Shown piece by piece: positions 35,252-43,461 of a DNA stretch of 64,000 bases. Position numbers and translations under genes: made by a program. The notes under the pieces are model-generated. The model was not told the origin of the DNA, searched no databases, and saw nothing but the letters and a program-made list of their open reading frames with translations. The DNA comes from Arthrobacter terricola (lineage in GTDB: Bacteria > Actinomycetota > Actinomycetes > Actinomycetales > Micrococcaceae): the NCBI RefSeq assembly GCF_004354015.1, contig NZ_SMRU01000027.1:1-64000 (forward strand). Direction: 5' to 3'. The stretch's first letter is position 1. Every line of letters starts with the position of its first letter.

Positions 35252-36118
35252 TCACAGCCCAATGGCCGAAGCCGCCTTCTCGTACCTGGCAATCTCGTCC
35301 TTTAAGAAGTCCATCCCGACGCCGTCGTTGATGCGCTCCTGGGTCGTGAGAACCCTGAACAGCAGCCCTCGGGCTATCGCGGCCACCGGCACGTTCAATT
35401 CTTCAAGTGCGGCTCGATCCAATCCGTGCCAGCACAAAGCATCCGCAAGAATGATGCCGTCGGCATATGAAGCGGGCCGCCAGTACGGCGAAACGTCGAT
35501 GATGCCGGGAGGCCTTTCCGCCTCAAACAAGACATTCATGGTGAGATCCCCGTGAATGAGTTGTGCTGGCCCCAGGTCGGTACAGGGGGCCCGTAGTCGA
35601 GTCACAAGGGACCCGAGTTCGGGTTCGAGGGTCCGGCTGTCGACGTCCCAGGTACGTTTGTCGGCCTTCGACCACCAACCCTGGGTCCGGTGCAGGAAGT
35701 CCGGTTTAGGAAGAGCGGACGTTGCCTGGTGAAATGCGCGGGCAGCTTTGATGATTTCCAGCCATGTGGTCAGGACCCGGTAGTTCGGTTCGCTCCCTGA
35801 GAGCACGACCGTGGCTGACCAGCCGTTATGTGTCCATGCCCCGTCGAGAGCTGGAACCGCTTTGGCAAGTCGAAATCCCTCGTCCCCTATCGTGCCGAGA
35901 ACAGTTCCGTACCATTCCTGGAACTCCGGTGCCACGTCGGGCTTGAAAACGAGTCCCCCGGAAACCCATGATGTTCCTTGCCCGCCGGGAAGCCGCCGAG
36001 GTTCATCATGTACCCCGAAGGCCTGCAAGACTCCAAGAGACGGCGGCTTGGTCTCAAAAGTCTTACCCGCTCCCGCGGCAAGCACACGGGTTCCATCTTC
36101 GGAGTTCAGTGGGTGCAA
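35252..36118 (-). CDS. Aminoglycoside phosphotransferase-like protein (TIGR02569 type)
   Basis: 288-aa kinase-fold protein starting at TTG 36118, preceded by AAGGGAAGG. The catalytic loop LIHGDLTMNVLFE (HGD with Asn) and the metal-binding GIIDVSPYWRPASYADGI follow the APH pattern; SWVSGGLVFKPD may hold the ATP Lys region. It fits TIGR02569 proteins, whose substrates are unknown. It ends 92 bases upstream of the GNAT gene and may be co-transcribed with it. Confidence 0.8.
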   Translation of the reverse strand: MHPLNSEDGTRVLAAGAGKTFETKPPSLGVLQAFGVHDEPRRLPGGQGTSWVSGGLVFKPDVAPEFQEWYGTVLGTIGDEGFRLAKAVPALDGAWTHNGWSATVVLSGSEPNYRVLTTWLEIIKAARAFHQATSALPKPDFLHRTQGWWSKADKRTWDVDSRTLEPELGSLVTRLRAPCTDLGPAQLIHGDLTMNVLFEAERPPGIIDVSPYWRPASYADGIILADALCWHGLDRAALEELNVPVAAIARGLLFRVLTTQERINDGVGMDFLKDEIARYEKAASAIGL

Positions 36119-36307
36119 GAGCCTTCCCTTTGATCGGGCAGGCAGACCTCAAGATGGGCCGCCTCGAGTTTCTACTCATGTAACCATGCCTTCGAAAAGA
36201 GCCGATCGTCAAGCGATTAGAGTAAGCGCGTCACGGAGATAGCGCGGTCTGGCGCACCGTCCGCGGTGCTGGTACCGTCCTTATCACTATCTACACGAGG
36301 CGATTCA

Positions 36308-37567
36308 ATGAAGGAATCGCGCGCTGTCCATTGGGGGGCCATGAATCTCGAAACGTCCGCTGTACGCGACGAAGCCGCGCCGGGCACGCAACACGTGAAC
36401 ATGCGCGAGTACCCGTTCGGGGATCACCATACCGGCAAACTTGAACCTGAATACGCGAAGATGCTGCACGCCAACGCTCTCCTTCCGGTTCAGATGCCCG
36501 TCGGTGGGTGGGCGTGGCTGGTGTGTCGGTACGAGCACGTGAGATTCGTCCTTGCGAGCCCGAAATTCTCGAGGTCGGAAGCCACCCGGGAGAACAGTCC
36601 GCGGCTCTCCCCCGAGGTACTTCCTTCAGCGTCCGTGATGGCAATGGACCCGCCCGATCACACGTTGGTCCGTCGAGCAATCGCTCCCGCCTTCACCGCA
36701 CGCCGAATGGAGTCCCTTCGTGCCGGCATCCGCGCCGAAGCCGAAAAGCGAATATCCGAGGCCCTATCCGAGGGGCAGGACGCAGGATTGTCACTGCTCG
36801 CAGCCTGCGAACAGCTTCCCGTGCAGACGATCGGTGACCTTTTCGGCCTCGATCCGGAGGACCACGAGGAATTTGCCCGGCTCGCAGATCCTCTGACCTC
36901 CCGCAACGTGGCCGCATACTTCATCAGCAACGCCCGTACTGCGCTTGAGGCGTTCCTACTATCGCGCATCTCATCGGCACGCTCCGATGGCCTACTTGCC
37001 CACCTTGGCGATCTCATCGACGCTGAAGAGCTTTCAAGTGCTGCGGCCGTCAACCTGGTCGTCGCTGTCCTCGTCGGCGGCCGCGGGAGCCCTGCCGTCT
37101 TTCTCGCCAGTGCCACGGCGCTACTCTGCGAGCAACCAGAGCGATGGTCTGCCTTCGACGATAAGGCCAGTGCGCGGGCAGCCGTGGAAGAGCTTCTTCG
37201 CTTCATTCCGATCGGCGTAGGTGGCGGCTTTGTACGTATCGCAACGGAAGACGTCATGGTCGGGGAAACCTTGGTACAGGCCGGGGACGCGGTCCTTCCC
37301 GCGATGTTCGCTGCCAACCACGACGCTGCCGTGTTTCCCGACCCGGAGCGTCTGGACCTCGCCCGCACTGGCCCGAGCCACCTCGCCTTCGGACACGGTA
37401 TCCATCACTGCGTGGGTGCACCGCTGGCGAGGATCATGGCCGAGGAATTCTTTGGTGCCCTCCGGTCCCGATTCGGCGAACTCCGGCTCGCGGCGCCGCT
37501 CACATGGGAGCAAGGACGGGTCGTTCGCCGGCTTGCAGACCTCCGAGTGGAGGCAACTCGTGGCTGA
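36308..37567 (+). CDS. Cytochrome P450 with atypical I-helix
   Basis: 419-aa soluble P450. It has the C-helix DPPDHTLVRRAIAPAF, ExxR as VEELLR, and the heme loop FGHGIHHCVGAPLAR with the axial Cys at 368. The I-helix stretch near 256-262 reads VGGRGSPAV where most P450s have AGxDT/AGHETT, so the conserved acid-threonine pair for O2 activation is missing. GAGG seven bases before ATG 36308 sets the start. Its last eight bases overlap a gene encoding a fused ferredoxin, the likely electron donor. Substrate unknown. Confidence 0.92.
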   Translation: MKESRAVHWGAMNLETSAVRDEAAPGTQHVNMREYPFGDHHTGKLEPEYAKMLHANALLPVQMPVGGWAWLVCRYEHVRFVLASPKFSRSEATRENSPRLSPEVLPSASVMAMDPPDHTLVRRAIAPAFTARRMESLRAGIRAEAEKRISEALSEGQDAGLSLLAACEQLPVQTIGDLFGLDPEDHEEFARLADPLTSRNVAAYFISNARTALEAFLLSRISSARSDGLLAHLGDLIDAEELSSAAAVNLVVAVLVGGRGSPAVFLASATALLCEQPERWSAFDDKASARAAVEELLRFIPIGVGGGFVRIATEDVMVGETLVQAGDAVLPAMFAANHDAAVFPDPERLDLARTGPSHLAFGHGIHHCVGAPLARIMAEEFFGALRSRFGELRLAAPLTWEQGRVVRRLADLRVEATRG

Positions 37568-38561
37568 GGTCAAATCCGAGAGCGTCAGTGTCGACCCGGC
37601 GAGCTGTATTGGTTCGGGTGTGTGCGCCGGGCTTTCGCCGATATTTGTCACGACGTCGGGGGCAACTGAAGTTCGCCCCCATGCGTTCATCGACAGCTCC
37701 ACGCTCGACGACGCGATCGGCCTCTGCCCGGTCGAAGCCATCGCGAAAAGGCGAGACGCCGAGCTGACACAGGATTGGGGGGCGCCTGGAACTGAATATT
37801 CGAGCCTTGATCCTCTGCGGACTCGAATGGAGATCCATCGCCGTTTCAGCCAGCAGCCCGACGACATTGACGCACGCGTCATCCGCGCACTGGTTCTCGG
37901 AGAATCCGGAACGCTGGTCGATGTCGGCTGCGGCACCGGGAGCTTCCTGGCTAGGATCCAATCGGTCCACCCGGCCTTGGATCTGACCGGGGTCGATACG
38001 TCCGCGGCCGCTGTCGACACAGTCTCAGCCCTCGGGGGAATCACCGGCCTGATCGCCGACGCCCGGGATCTGCCCATCGAATCCGCTTCGGTCGACCGTG
38101 TAACCGCCCGGCACATGCTCTACCACGTCAGCCACCCGGAGCGGGCAGTCGCAGAGATGGCCCGCATCCTTGGGCGATCCGGACGCTGCATAGTCACAGT
38201 AAATCACGCCGCCACAGCCCCCTGGATCGGTGAGGCAATGTCAACCGCCGCATCCGAAGCCGGTGTTGACCTCGCGCACACCTTTGCGCCGGTCCACTCA
38301 GACAATGTCGATGAACTAATCGCCACGGCGTTCCCAGTCGTTCGATCCGTACGGGTCGACAACGCCTTTGTCTTTCCCGAGCCAGCTCCTGTCATCGCTT
38401 TTGGTGAGGCGGCGGCATCCGTCTACGGGGTACCCGCTGCTGGCGAACAACGAGACGCGATCCTGGGTGCCTTTCGTGCCAGGGTCAACGACTGGTTTGC
38501 CCACCACGACCGGTTGATCGACCCGAAGGGCTACTCCGTGGTCGTCGGGAGTTTTGCATGA
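37560..38561 (+). CDS. Ferredoxin-SAM methyltransferase fusion protein
   Basis: 333-aa protein from GTG 37560, overlapping the P450 gene by 8 bases. Residues 1-65 are a P450-type ferredoxin: C16, C22 and C56-P (SCIGSGVC and GLCPVEAI), with Ser19 where a [4Fe-4S] protein would have the second Cys, implying [3Fe-4S]. Residues about 85-333 are a class I methyltransferase: VDVGCGTGSF (120-129), then GVDTSAA and HMLYHVSHPERAV. The fusion would deliver electrons to the P450 and methylate its product or a related compound. Both halves look complete; no known protein with this exact architecture comes to mind. Confidence 0.9.
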   Translation: MAEVKSESVSVDPASCIGSGVCAGLSPIFVTTSGATEVRPHAFIDSSTLDDAIGLCPVEAIAKRRDAELTQDWGAPGTEYSSLDPLRTRMEIHRRFSQQPDDIDARVIRALVLGESGTLVDVGCGTGSFLARIQSVHPALDLTGVDTSAAAVDTVSALGGITGLIADARDLPIESASVDRVTARHMLYHVSHPERAVAEMARILGRSGRCIVTVNHAATAPWIGEAMSTAASEAGVDLAHTFAPVHSDNVDELIATAFPVVRSVRVDNAFVFPEPAPVIAFGEAAASVYGVPAAGEQRDAILGAFRARVNDWFAHHDRLIDPKGYSVVVGSFA

Positions 38562-39115
38562 GGCCGGACATCCAGCTGCACAGCATGCCCCTTGCGACGC
38601 TTGGCCCTGCGGGAACTGACGCCTTCGCCGTCGCAGAACAACTGACGTTGAACGTGATTGCCTGTGACACGTTCCCGGAGGCTATGAAGGTCGCGGAGGA
38701 GTCCCGAATCCCCGCCCTCATTTGCGCCGGCTACCGGGAAATGGACCGGTCAGGCTTTGTCACCGATGACTGGAGCCACCTGCACTTCCGGTACAGAAAC
38801 AGCATGCGCGTAACCCACGTATGGACGCAACCGACGAAACCAATGTGCCTCGCAGTCCGGGATGGGATCACCTACCCGGAGCAAGTCTCGTCTGTCGCGT
38901 TGCACCCTGCAACGTCGGCCATCGCAAACGACGTCTTGCCCTCTGCAGACCAGATTGCGTTCAGGTCCAAGCCGGCAGCCGTCCAAGCGGCAAACACCGG
39001 ACAAGCAGACGCCTGTATCGGGTCCGTCGACGTGATTACCGAAGCCGGCAACCTGCACATCGTGGAGTACTTCTCAACGGAGATGATTTGGTGCCTGTAC
39101 GAACATCTGCGGTGA
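38558..39115 (+). CDS. Prephenate dehydratase-like protein without ACT domain
   Basis: 185 aa, coupled to the preceding gene by ATGA. The N-terminus ATLGPAGTDAFAVAEQL matches the LGPxGTxS opening of prephenate dehydratases; SVALHPATSAIANDV and ACIGSVDVITEAGNLHIVE fit the second lobe. There is no C-terminal regulatory ACT domain, and the usual TRF motif is not evident, so it may be a diverged enzyme like BacA-type prephenate decarboxylases of secondary metabolism. Substrate is inferred only. Confidence 0.7.
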   Translation: MRPDIQLHSMPLATLGPAGTDAFAVAEQLTLNVIACDTFPEAMKVAEESRIPALICAGYREMDRSGFVTDDWSHLHFRYRNSMRVTHVWTQPTKPMCLAVRDGITYPEQVSSVALHPATSAIANDVLPSADQIAFRSKPAAVQAANTGQADACIGSVDVITEAGNLHIVEYFSTEMIWCLYEHLR

Positions 39116-39122
39116 GGACGCA

Positions 39123-40238
39123 ATGACAACCAAGGAGCCGTGCATGAGCCCTGCCGCCAAGGCCATCACGCGCGACTACCGGATCGCGCTGACTGCGGCA
39201 GCCCGGGATCTTGCCCCTGCCGGATCATTCACCCTCCTTCTTTCAGACTCCTTGGCGCGCCATGAGCCCGCGATCACGCAGGGCACTGACGGCCAGTGGC
39301 GCCTGGTCTCGGACATCGACCTGGTCCTGATACGCGATGGCGGGGCCGACGACGCACTGGATACGCTGCCTGACATCATGCGGTCCCTGAGGCCGACGAT
39401 CGTGACAACCATGTTCACTGTTGAAGCAGCACACTCCGGCCATCTGCGTTCGCTGTTCGGCGCCGACACAGTCCTGGCTGCCCGGTCACCTGTCCTCACC
39501 GGTACCGGAACGCCACGAGTAGCCAGCGCACCAATACGACGCCGCGAACTCTATGAGAACTTCATCCATCAGTTGGCGAACCACGCCTTCAAAGACGGCA
39601 CCCTGGAAGAAAGCAGCTGGCTCGGTCCGCACGCAACCGAAAGGTACCGCCACCTGAAACTCGCACTTGAAGCTTTCCGCCTCACCTATCCGACACCCGA
39701 TCGCTGCCGCCCCGTCTCCTATCACCGGGCGGCGCATTACTCACAAGCCGTGGACCGCAGCGCGACACGCCGCCTTCTCGAGCGACAGTTCTTCACCGAC
39801 CAGAGCGGGAGCGGGATCGACGTCGAACACTGCGCGATAAAGGCCTTGGATCTCTTCTTTCGCAGAAGCCGCACCCCGTATCGCACGCCGGGCGAGGCCG
39901 CGGCCCGGGGCCTGACGCAGCTCGTCCGCAATATCCGGGGCCCCTTTGACCTCTATCAATTCAGCCTGCCCCTGGTGTACCTCAGGGCATCCCTCCCCGA
40001 GCACACCCGGCAAACGGCGGCCAAGGCCCTGCACTCCGCCTGGATGCAATACGCCGATGAGACTGGACGCTCCGTACCGGACCAGCTTCTCCGCCAGACT
40101 CGTCAGACACTCGACGAACAAGGCTGGAACTCCCCCTCCGTTCGGGATCTCTACCGAGCGATGCGGTCTACGCATTCAGACTTGCTCGGAGCACACAACT
40201 TCGGGCGCCTTCAAGGAACGTCGTATCAAAACATTTAA
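39123..40238 (+). CDS. Nucleotidyltransferase-like protein, 371 aa
   Basis: Starts 7 bases after the preceding stop with GAGGA. An N-terminal region contains LLLSDSLARHE then LVSDIDLVLIRDG, a possible GS...DxD nucleotidyltransferase core. The rest is helical with no recognised domain (LELYENF-like helices, DLFFRRSRTPYRTPGEAA). It belongs to the same operon as the P450 and fusion genes. It may transfer a nucleotide to a pathway intermediate, but this is weak. Confidence 0.65.
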   Translation: MTTKEPCMSPAAKAITRDYRIALTAAARDLAPAGSFTLLLSDSLARHEPAITQGTDGQWRLVSDIDLVLIRDGGADDALDTLPDIMRSLRPTIVTTMFTVEAAHSGHLRSLFGADTVLAARSPVLTGTGTPRVASAPIRRRELYENFIHQLANHAFKDGTLEESSWLGPHATERYRHLKLALEAFRLTYPTPDRCRPVSYHRAAHYSQAVDRSATRRLLERQFFTDQSGSGIDVEHCAIKALDLFFRRSRTPYRTPGEAAARGLTQLVRNIRGPFDLYQFSLPLVYLRASLPEHTRQTAAKALHSAWMQYADETGRSVPDQLLRQTRQTLDEQGWNSPSVRDLYRAMRSTHSDLLGAHNFGRLQGTSYQNI

Positions 40239-40303
40239 CAGATCGAGCACGCCGGCCCAGTGAGATCGGTCCACCCTGCCACCACATGAGGAAACCCCTA
40301 CAC

Positions 40304-41296
40304 ATGAACAAAAGAAACGCGATAATTTTGGCTTCCCCTGGCGGAGTGAGCTACGAAGGCGGCGGCGCCCACGTCGTCGTCAACCACATCATTGAAGGCT
40401 ATCCCGAGCTTGCCGCCCAGTATGATGTCTTCGCGGATTCGGAACTCCACATCATCGGCGCTTCACTTGACTCCAGCAGCCGCGACTACAGGCCCGACCT
40501 CCTCCGCAGAGCCGAATCAACGGCCAGCACCTTCAACGGCGGCGTGCACCTGGTAGGTCTCGACAAGCCATTCGAAGGATTTCGCGATGTCTACGCCGAC
40601 TCACGCGACATCGAACGCAGAAAACTCATCTGTAAACAATACGCCGGGCAGATCATCAGCATCTCCGAAAAATATGACCGCACCGTTGTCCTCGCCCATG
40701 AGGACCACCTCGCATGGCTGCCAAACATGCTCGGGGTCAGCCAACAGGACTGCGCCAAAATTGCGATCTTCTGGTTCCCCCATGTTCTCTCGACCATGTA
40801 TCCCACCGTCTATGAAGAGAGGCTGGCGGCAGAACGGGAATCGCTTGAATCATTTCGAGACCAGGACCGGGGTGTGGCAGTCGGAAAGTCTGTCCGCACC
40901 GAATTGTTGGAAAACTACGGGGTGACTGAGTCCCAGCTCGTTGACTGCTTCAACGAGGTCTATCCAGGAGCGGAGCGCTACCAGAACAACGACCAGGTGC
41001 CGGCAGGAATTCTCGAGCGCGAATTCGCAGCTGTTTTGCGGGAGAATGACGCCGGACAAACAGCCCCACCTCGTACTTGACGCCTATTTGGCCGACACCG
41101 GCTTCTCTTTGCCGGACCTGCTGTTCATCTGCCCGATCGGGGACCCCAACTCGGAATACACGAAGAACGTCAGGAGCAAGCTCGATGCTGTTGAGGACAT
41201 GGCGACCCACAGGCTGCCCGGATGGTCTTCACCTGCACGGAAGAAAACGCGAGACTGGCTGCATCCCGCATCCTTGCAACGTGCACAGGGACATGA
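40304..41296 (+). pseudogene. GT4-type glycosyltransferase, frameshifted and truncated
   Basis: From ATG 40304 the protein begins MNKRNAIILASPGGVSYEGG and runs as a glycogen-synthase/GT4 N-domain to about 41040. The C-domain then continues in another frame (LFCGRMTPDKQPHLVLDAYL, then LPDLLFICPIGDPNSEY) and again in a third (MVFTCTEENARLAASRIL), stopping at 41296. Two shifts near 41040 and 41220, and loss of the end with the sugar-nucleotide EX7E site, mark it as inactive. It abuts the convergent acetoacetate decarboxylase-like gene. Confidence 0.78.
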
Positions 41297-41403
41297 ACCT
41301 GTCATGAAGATCAGCGGCGCACGGATGCCGGAAACGGCCGAAAGAAGGGCAGCGTGGCTCCGTGCGAGGCGAGCAAACGGGCAACCATCCCCTGCACACT
41401 TAC

Positions 41404-42057
41404 TCACAGTTCGACGCTAATGACTCCATTTAACTGGAAGGTATCTTCTGTCTCGAACACATCCCCCAACTGCCCTGTGTGGCCTAGGATGGTGCAGGAA
41501 GATTCCACATCAACGACTCGGCCGCAGGCTGTGAGCTGGTATTCGCTGACATCGAGGATACCTAGCCGATTTCGGGAAAGGTCGCCGTCTATCATGAAGT
41601 GGGCGTCGACCAGGAAGGGCAACTGCAGGAGTTCGCCCCGGTCGTGAGGTTCGCAGGCTTGACGGGTACCGCCGCTGAAGCAAATGTCCATATCGGTGGA
41701 TGAGAAGCTGAAATCGCCGCTCATCTGTGTTGAGAAGCGCTTGTTGAAGCCCAGGAGATACCCGCGGACGAGGGAGTACTCATGGTCGACCCACGTCACC
41801 ACCGGATAGATGTAGTCCCGCCCACCTACCCGGACCGGAACCTTGACGATGACCTCGTGATACTCGATTTCCGTTCCTGGCCGCACGGTTGATGTCGCGC
41901 TCGACACGGTGAGGACGGCCCGGTCCGAAATCAACTGGCTCGCGATCTCATACCGGGTCTCGGGGGCTGCCAGAAGGCCGAAATCGATGGGCGTGTCGAA
42001 TTTGATCTCAGCGGTTCGGTTGTGAGTTTCGAATTGGTTCGGAAACGAGATGGTCAC
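41404..42057 (-). CDS. Acetoacetate decarboxylase-like protein
   Basis: 217-aa ADC-fold protein: EYHEVIVKVPVRVGGRDYIY, then PVVTWVDHEYSLVRGYLLGF is the characteristic strand pair of the family. The reactive Lys of true acetoacetate decarboxylases would follow in the GxPK motif, here GFNKRFST, with one Lys kept. ADC-like proteins in secondary metabolism also act as aldolases or dehydratases. It is coupled by ATGA to the upstream dehydrogenase-like gene. Confidence 0.8.
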   Translation of the reverse strand: MTISFPNQFETHNRTAEIKFDTPIDFGLLAAPETRYEIASQLISDRAVLTVSSATSTVRPGTEIEYHEVIVKVPVRVGGRDYIYPVVTWVDHEYSLVRGYLLGFNKRFSTQMSGDFSFSSTDMDICFSGGTRQACEPHDRGELLQLPFLVDAHFMIDGDLSRNRLGILDVSEYQLTACGRVVDVESSCTILGHTGQLGDVFETEDTFQLNGVISVEL

Positions 42058-42899
42058 GCTTCCTGTCCCGGATTGATGGCGGTCACCGATGAAAAATCGC
42101 TTTCCGGTCCGTAAATGCTGATCGCTTGCAAGTATTTGTCCCGGAGTTGATCGATCTCGGTGCCCGGCCCAAGCACGCGAAGAACGTAGTCGAGATCCTT
42201 CACGGTATGGCGCAGTGCAAAGTCGGCGTTCTCGAATTGTCCCGAGCGGATCCGGTCAAGCTTGCTCGCAACGACCAGCGACATCCATCCGTCGGTCGAG
42301 AGGATCTCCTGAGCCTGCTCAAAGTCCTCCGCAAGGACTGAAAACCTCGGCAGGTGAATTCCGACCGTATCAAGCAGGGTGTCACCCCAGGCGTTATAGA
42401 GGAGCTTGAAGGTCGCTGGTCTACCGGCCGCCGAGAACCGGTAGACACGCGAACAGAAGGCAGCGAGTACCACTTCGGCTCTCGCGTCATGCTCGGTGAA
42501 GTACCCGAAAGCAGACATTGTCCCGCCTGTTGCGCCGACTCGACTGCCTGTCACGGGCGACTCCGTTGCAATGGAGCCGCTGTGCGCCACCATTGCCGAC
42601 CATTCGGTAGCCCATGCGACACTCAAGGTCGAGATCTCGATGGCAGTGCGCAATCCGGATTCAAGATGTGCCCGGATCAGCGGGGCCGCCCACCAGACGC
42701 GACTTGATCCGTCACTGTCAAAGCAGCCAATGATCACATCCGGCTGGGACGCTACCGCTTCAGGCAGTGACTTCGTGAACCGAACCCCCTGGACGACCCC
42801 ACCGGACATGTGCCGCGAGTAGACGACGAGCTCCTCGTCGCACAATTCCGCAAGGTGCGGGACAATGCCACTGGTGATGACGCCCCACCCGCCCACCAA
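42054..42899 (-). CDS. Beta-hydroxyacid dehydrogenase-like protein
   Basis: 281-aa Rossmann protein of the 3-hydroxyisobutyrate/6-phosphogluconate dehydrogenase type. VGGWGVITSGIVPHLAEL is the NAD(P) loop (non-standard GGWG), ESPVTGSRVGATGGTMS matches the substrate loop DAPVSGGxxGAxxGTL, and FKLLYNAWGDTLL carries the catalytic Lys of the KxxxN pattern. The only usual start is TTG 42899, which cuts into the first strand; an ATA five codons upstream would complete it (QICIL...). It is coupled to the ADC-like gene. Confidence 0.78.
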   Translation of the reverse strand: MVGGWGVITSGIVPHLAELCDEELVVYSRHMSGGVVQGVRFTKSLPEAVASQPDVIIGCFDSDGSSRVWWAAPLIRAHLESGLRTAIEISTLSVAWATEWSAMVAHSGSIATESPVTGSRVGATGGTMSAFGYFTEHDARAEVVLAAFCSRVYRFSAAGRPATFKLLYNAWGDTLLDTVGIHLPRFSVLAEDFEQAQEILSTDGWMSLVVASKLDRIRSGQFENADFALRHTVKDLDYVLRVLGPGTEIDQLRDKYLQAISIYGPESDFSSVTAINPGQEA

Positions 42900-42982
42900 G
42901 ATACAAATCTGTATTCTTCACTGGACTCTGTCAAGTGGAATTGGAACGCATGTCTTTCACATACCGCGGGCTTTTCACTGGC

Positions 42983-43195
42983 CTACGAGCGGAAAGGAAT
43001 GCGGCTAAGGACGACGTCGACGCTCTCGTGCCCGTGGGACCGAAGCAGCTTCCGCACACAGTCCTCCGCCTCTGCTGAATACCGGGTCGGCCCGACAACG
43101 ACCCCGAGGACCGGAAGGCTCTCCATTAGCTCGGGCTTGTCGGCCAGTATCTGGAACCAATCCTCAGGGTCCCCGAGCTTGACGTACGGGATCAC
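42983..43195 (-). pseudogene. DUF2971-like C-terminal fragment
   Basis: 70-codon frame: LPVLGVVVGPTRYSAEAEDC, VRKLLRSHGHESVDVVLSRI, then PFRS. The VVVGP...VRxLLxxHG...V.SxIPxR pattern is the end of DUF2971 proteins (normally about 250-300 aa). An in-frame stop precedes it by about eight codons and no N-terminal part is visible in 43196-43461, so this is a truncated remnant. The family is often found near defence and accessory genes. Confidence 0.5.
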
Positions 43196-43461
43196 GCCAG
43201 TGGCCTGGGCGGCGCTTCAGGTGGATATGCTCAGCGTGCATGTTCGCGATGCGTGCAAGGCCCCGGCTCTGCGGGCTCGACGTCCGCCTCATCAGGGTCG
43301 AATACACAGAACCCACCCGCACACGGACACATCCGCGACGTACTCAGGCTCGCCGGGCCAACCTTGCCCGGTACCGCCAGCTGAGTTCAAAAATCACCAG
43401 CGGTCGACAGTGAGACGCCGACACGCTTGACCGGCACTGTACTGCATCGAAGCCGCCCACG

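Noticed and set aside
37221..37559. Upstream extension of the ferredoxin-methyltransferase frame
   Set aside because: It lies inside the P450 gene in another frame; the family start is at GTG 37560.
36308..38561. Possible fas-type cytokinin operon (P450 followed by ferredoxin fusion)
   Set aside because: The fusion partner is a methyltransferase, not a dehydrogenase subunit, and no isopentenyltransferase, cytokinin oxidase or LOG gene is present.
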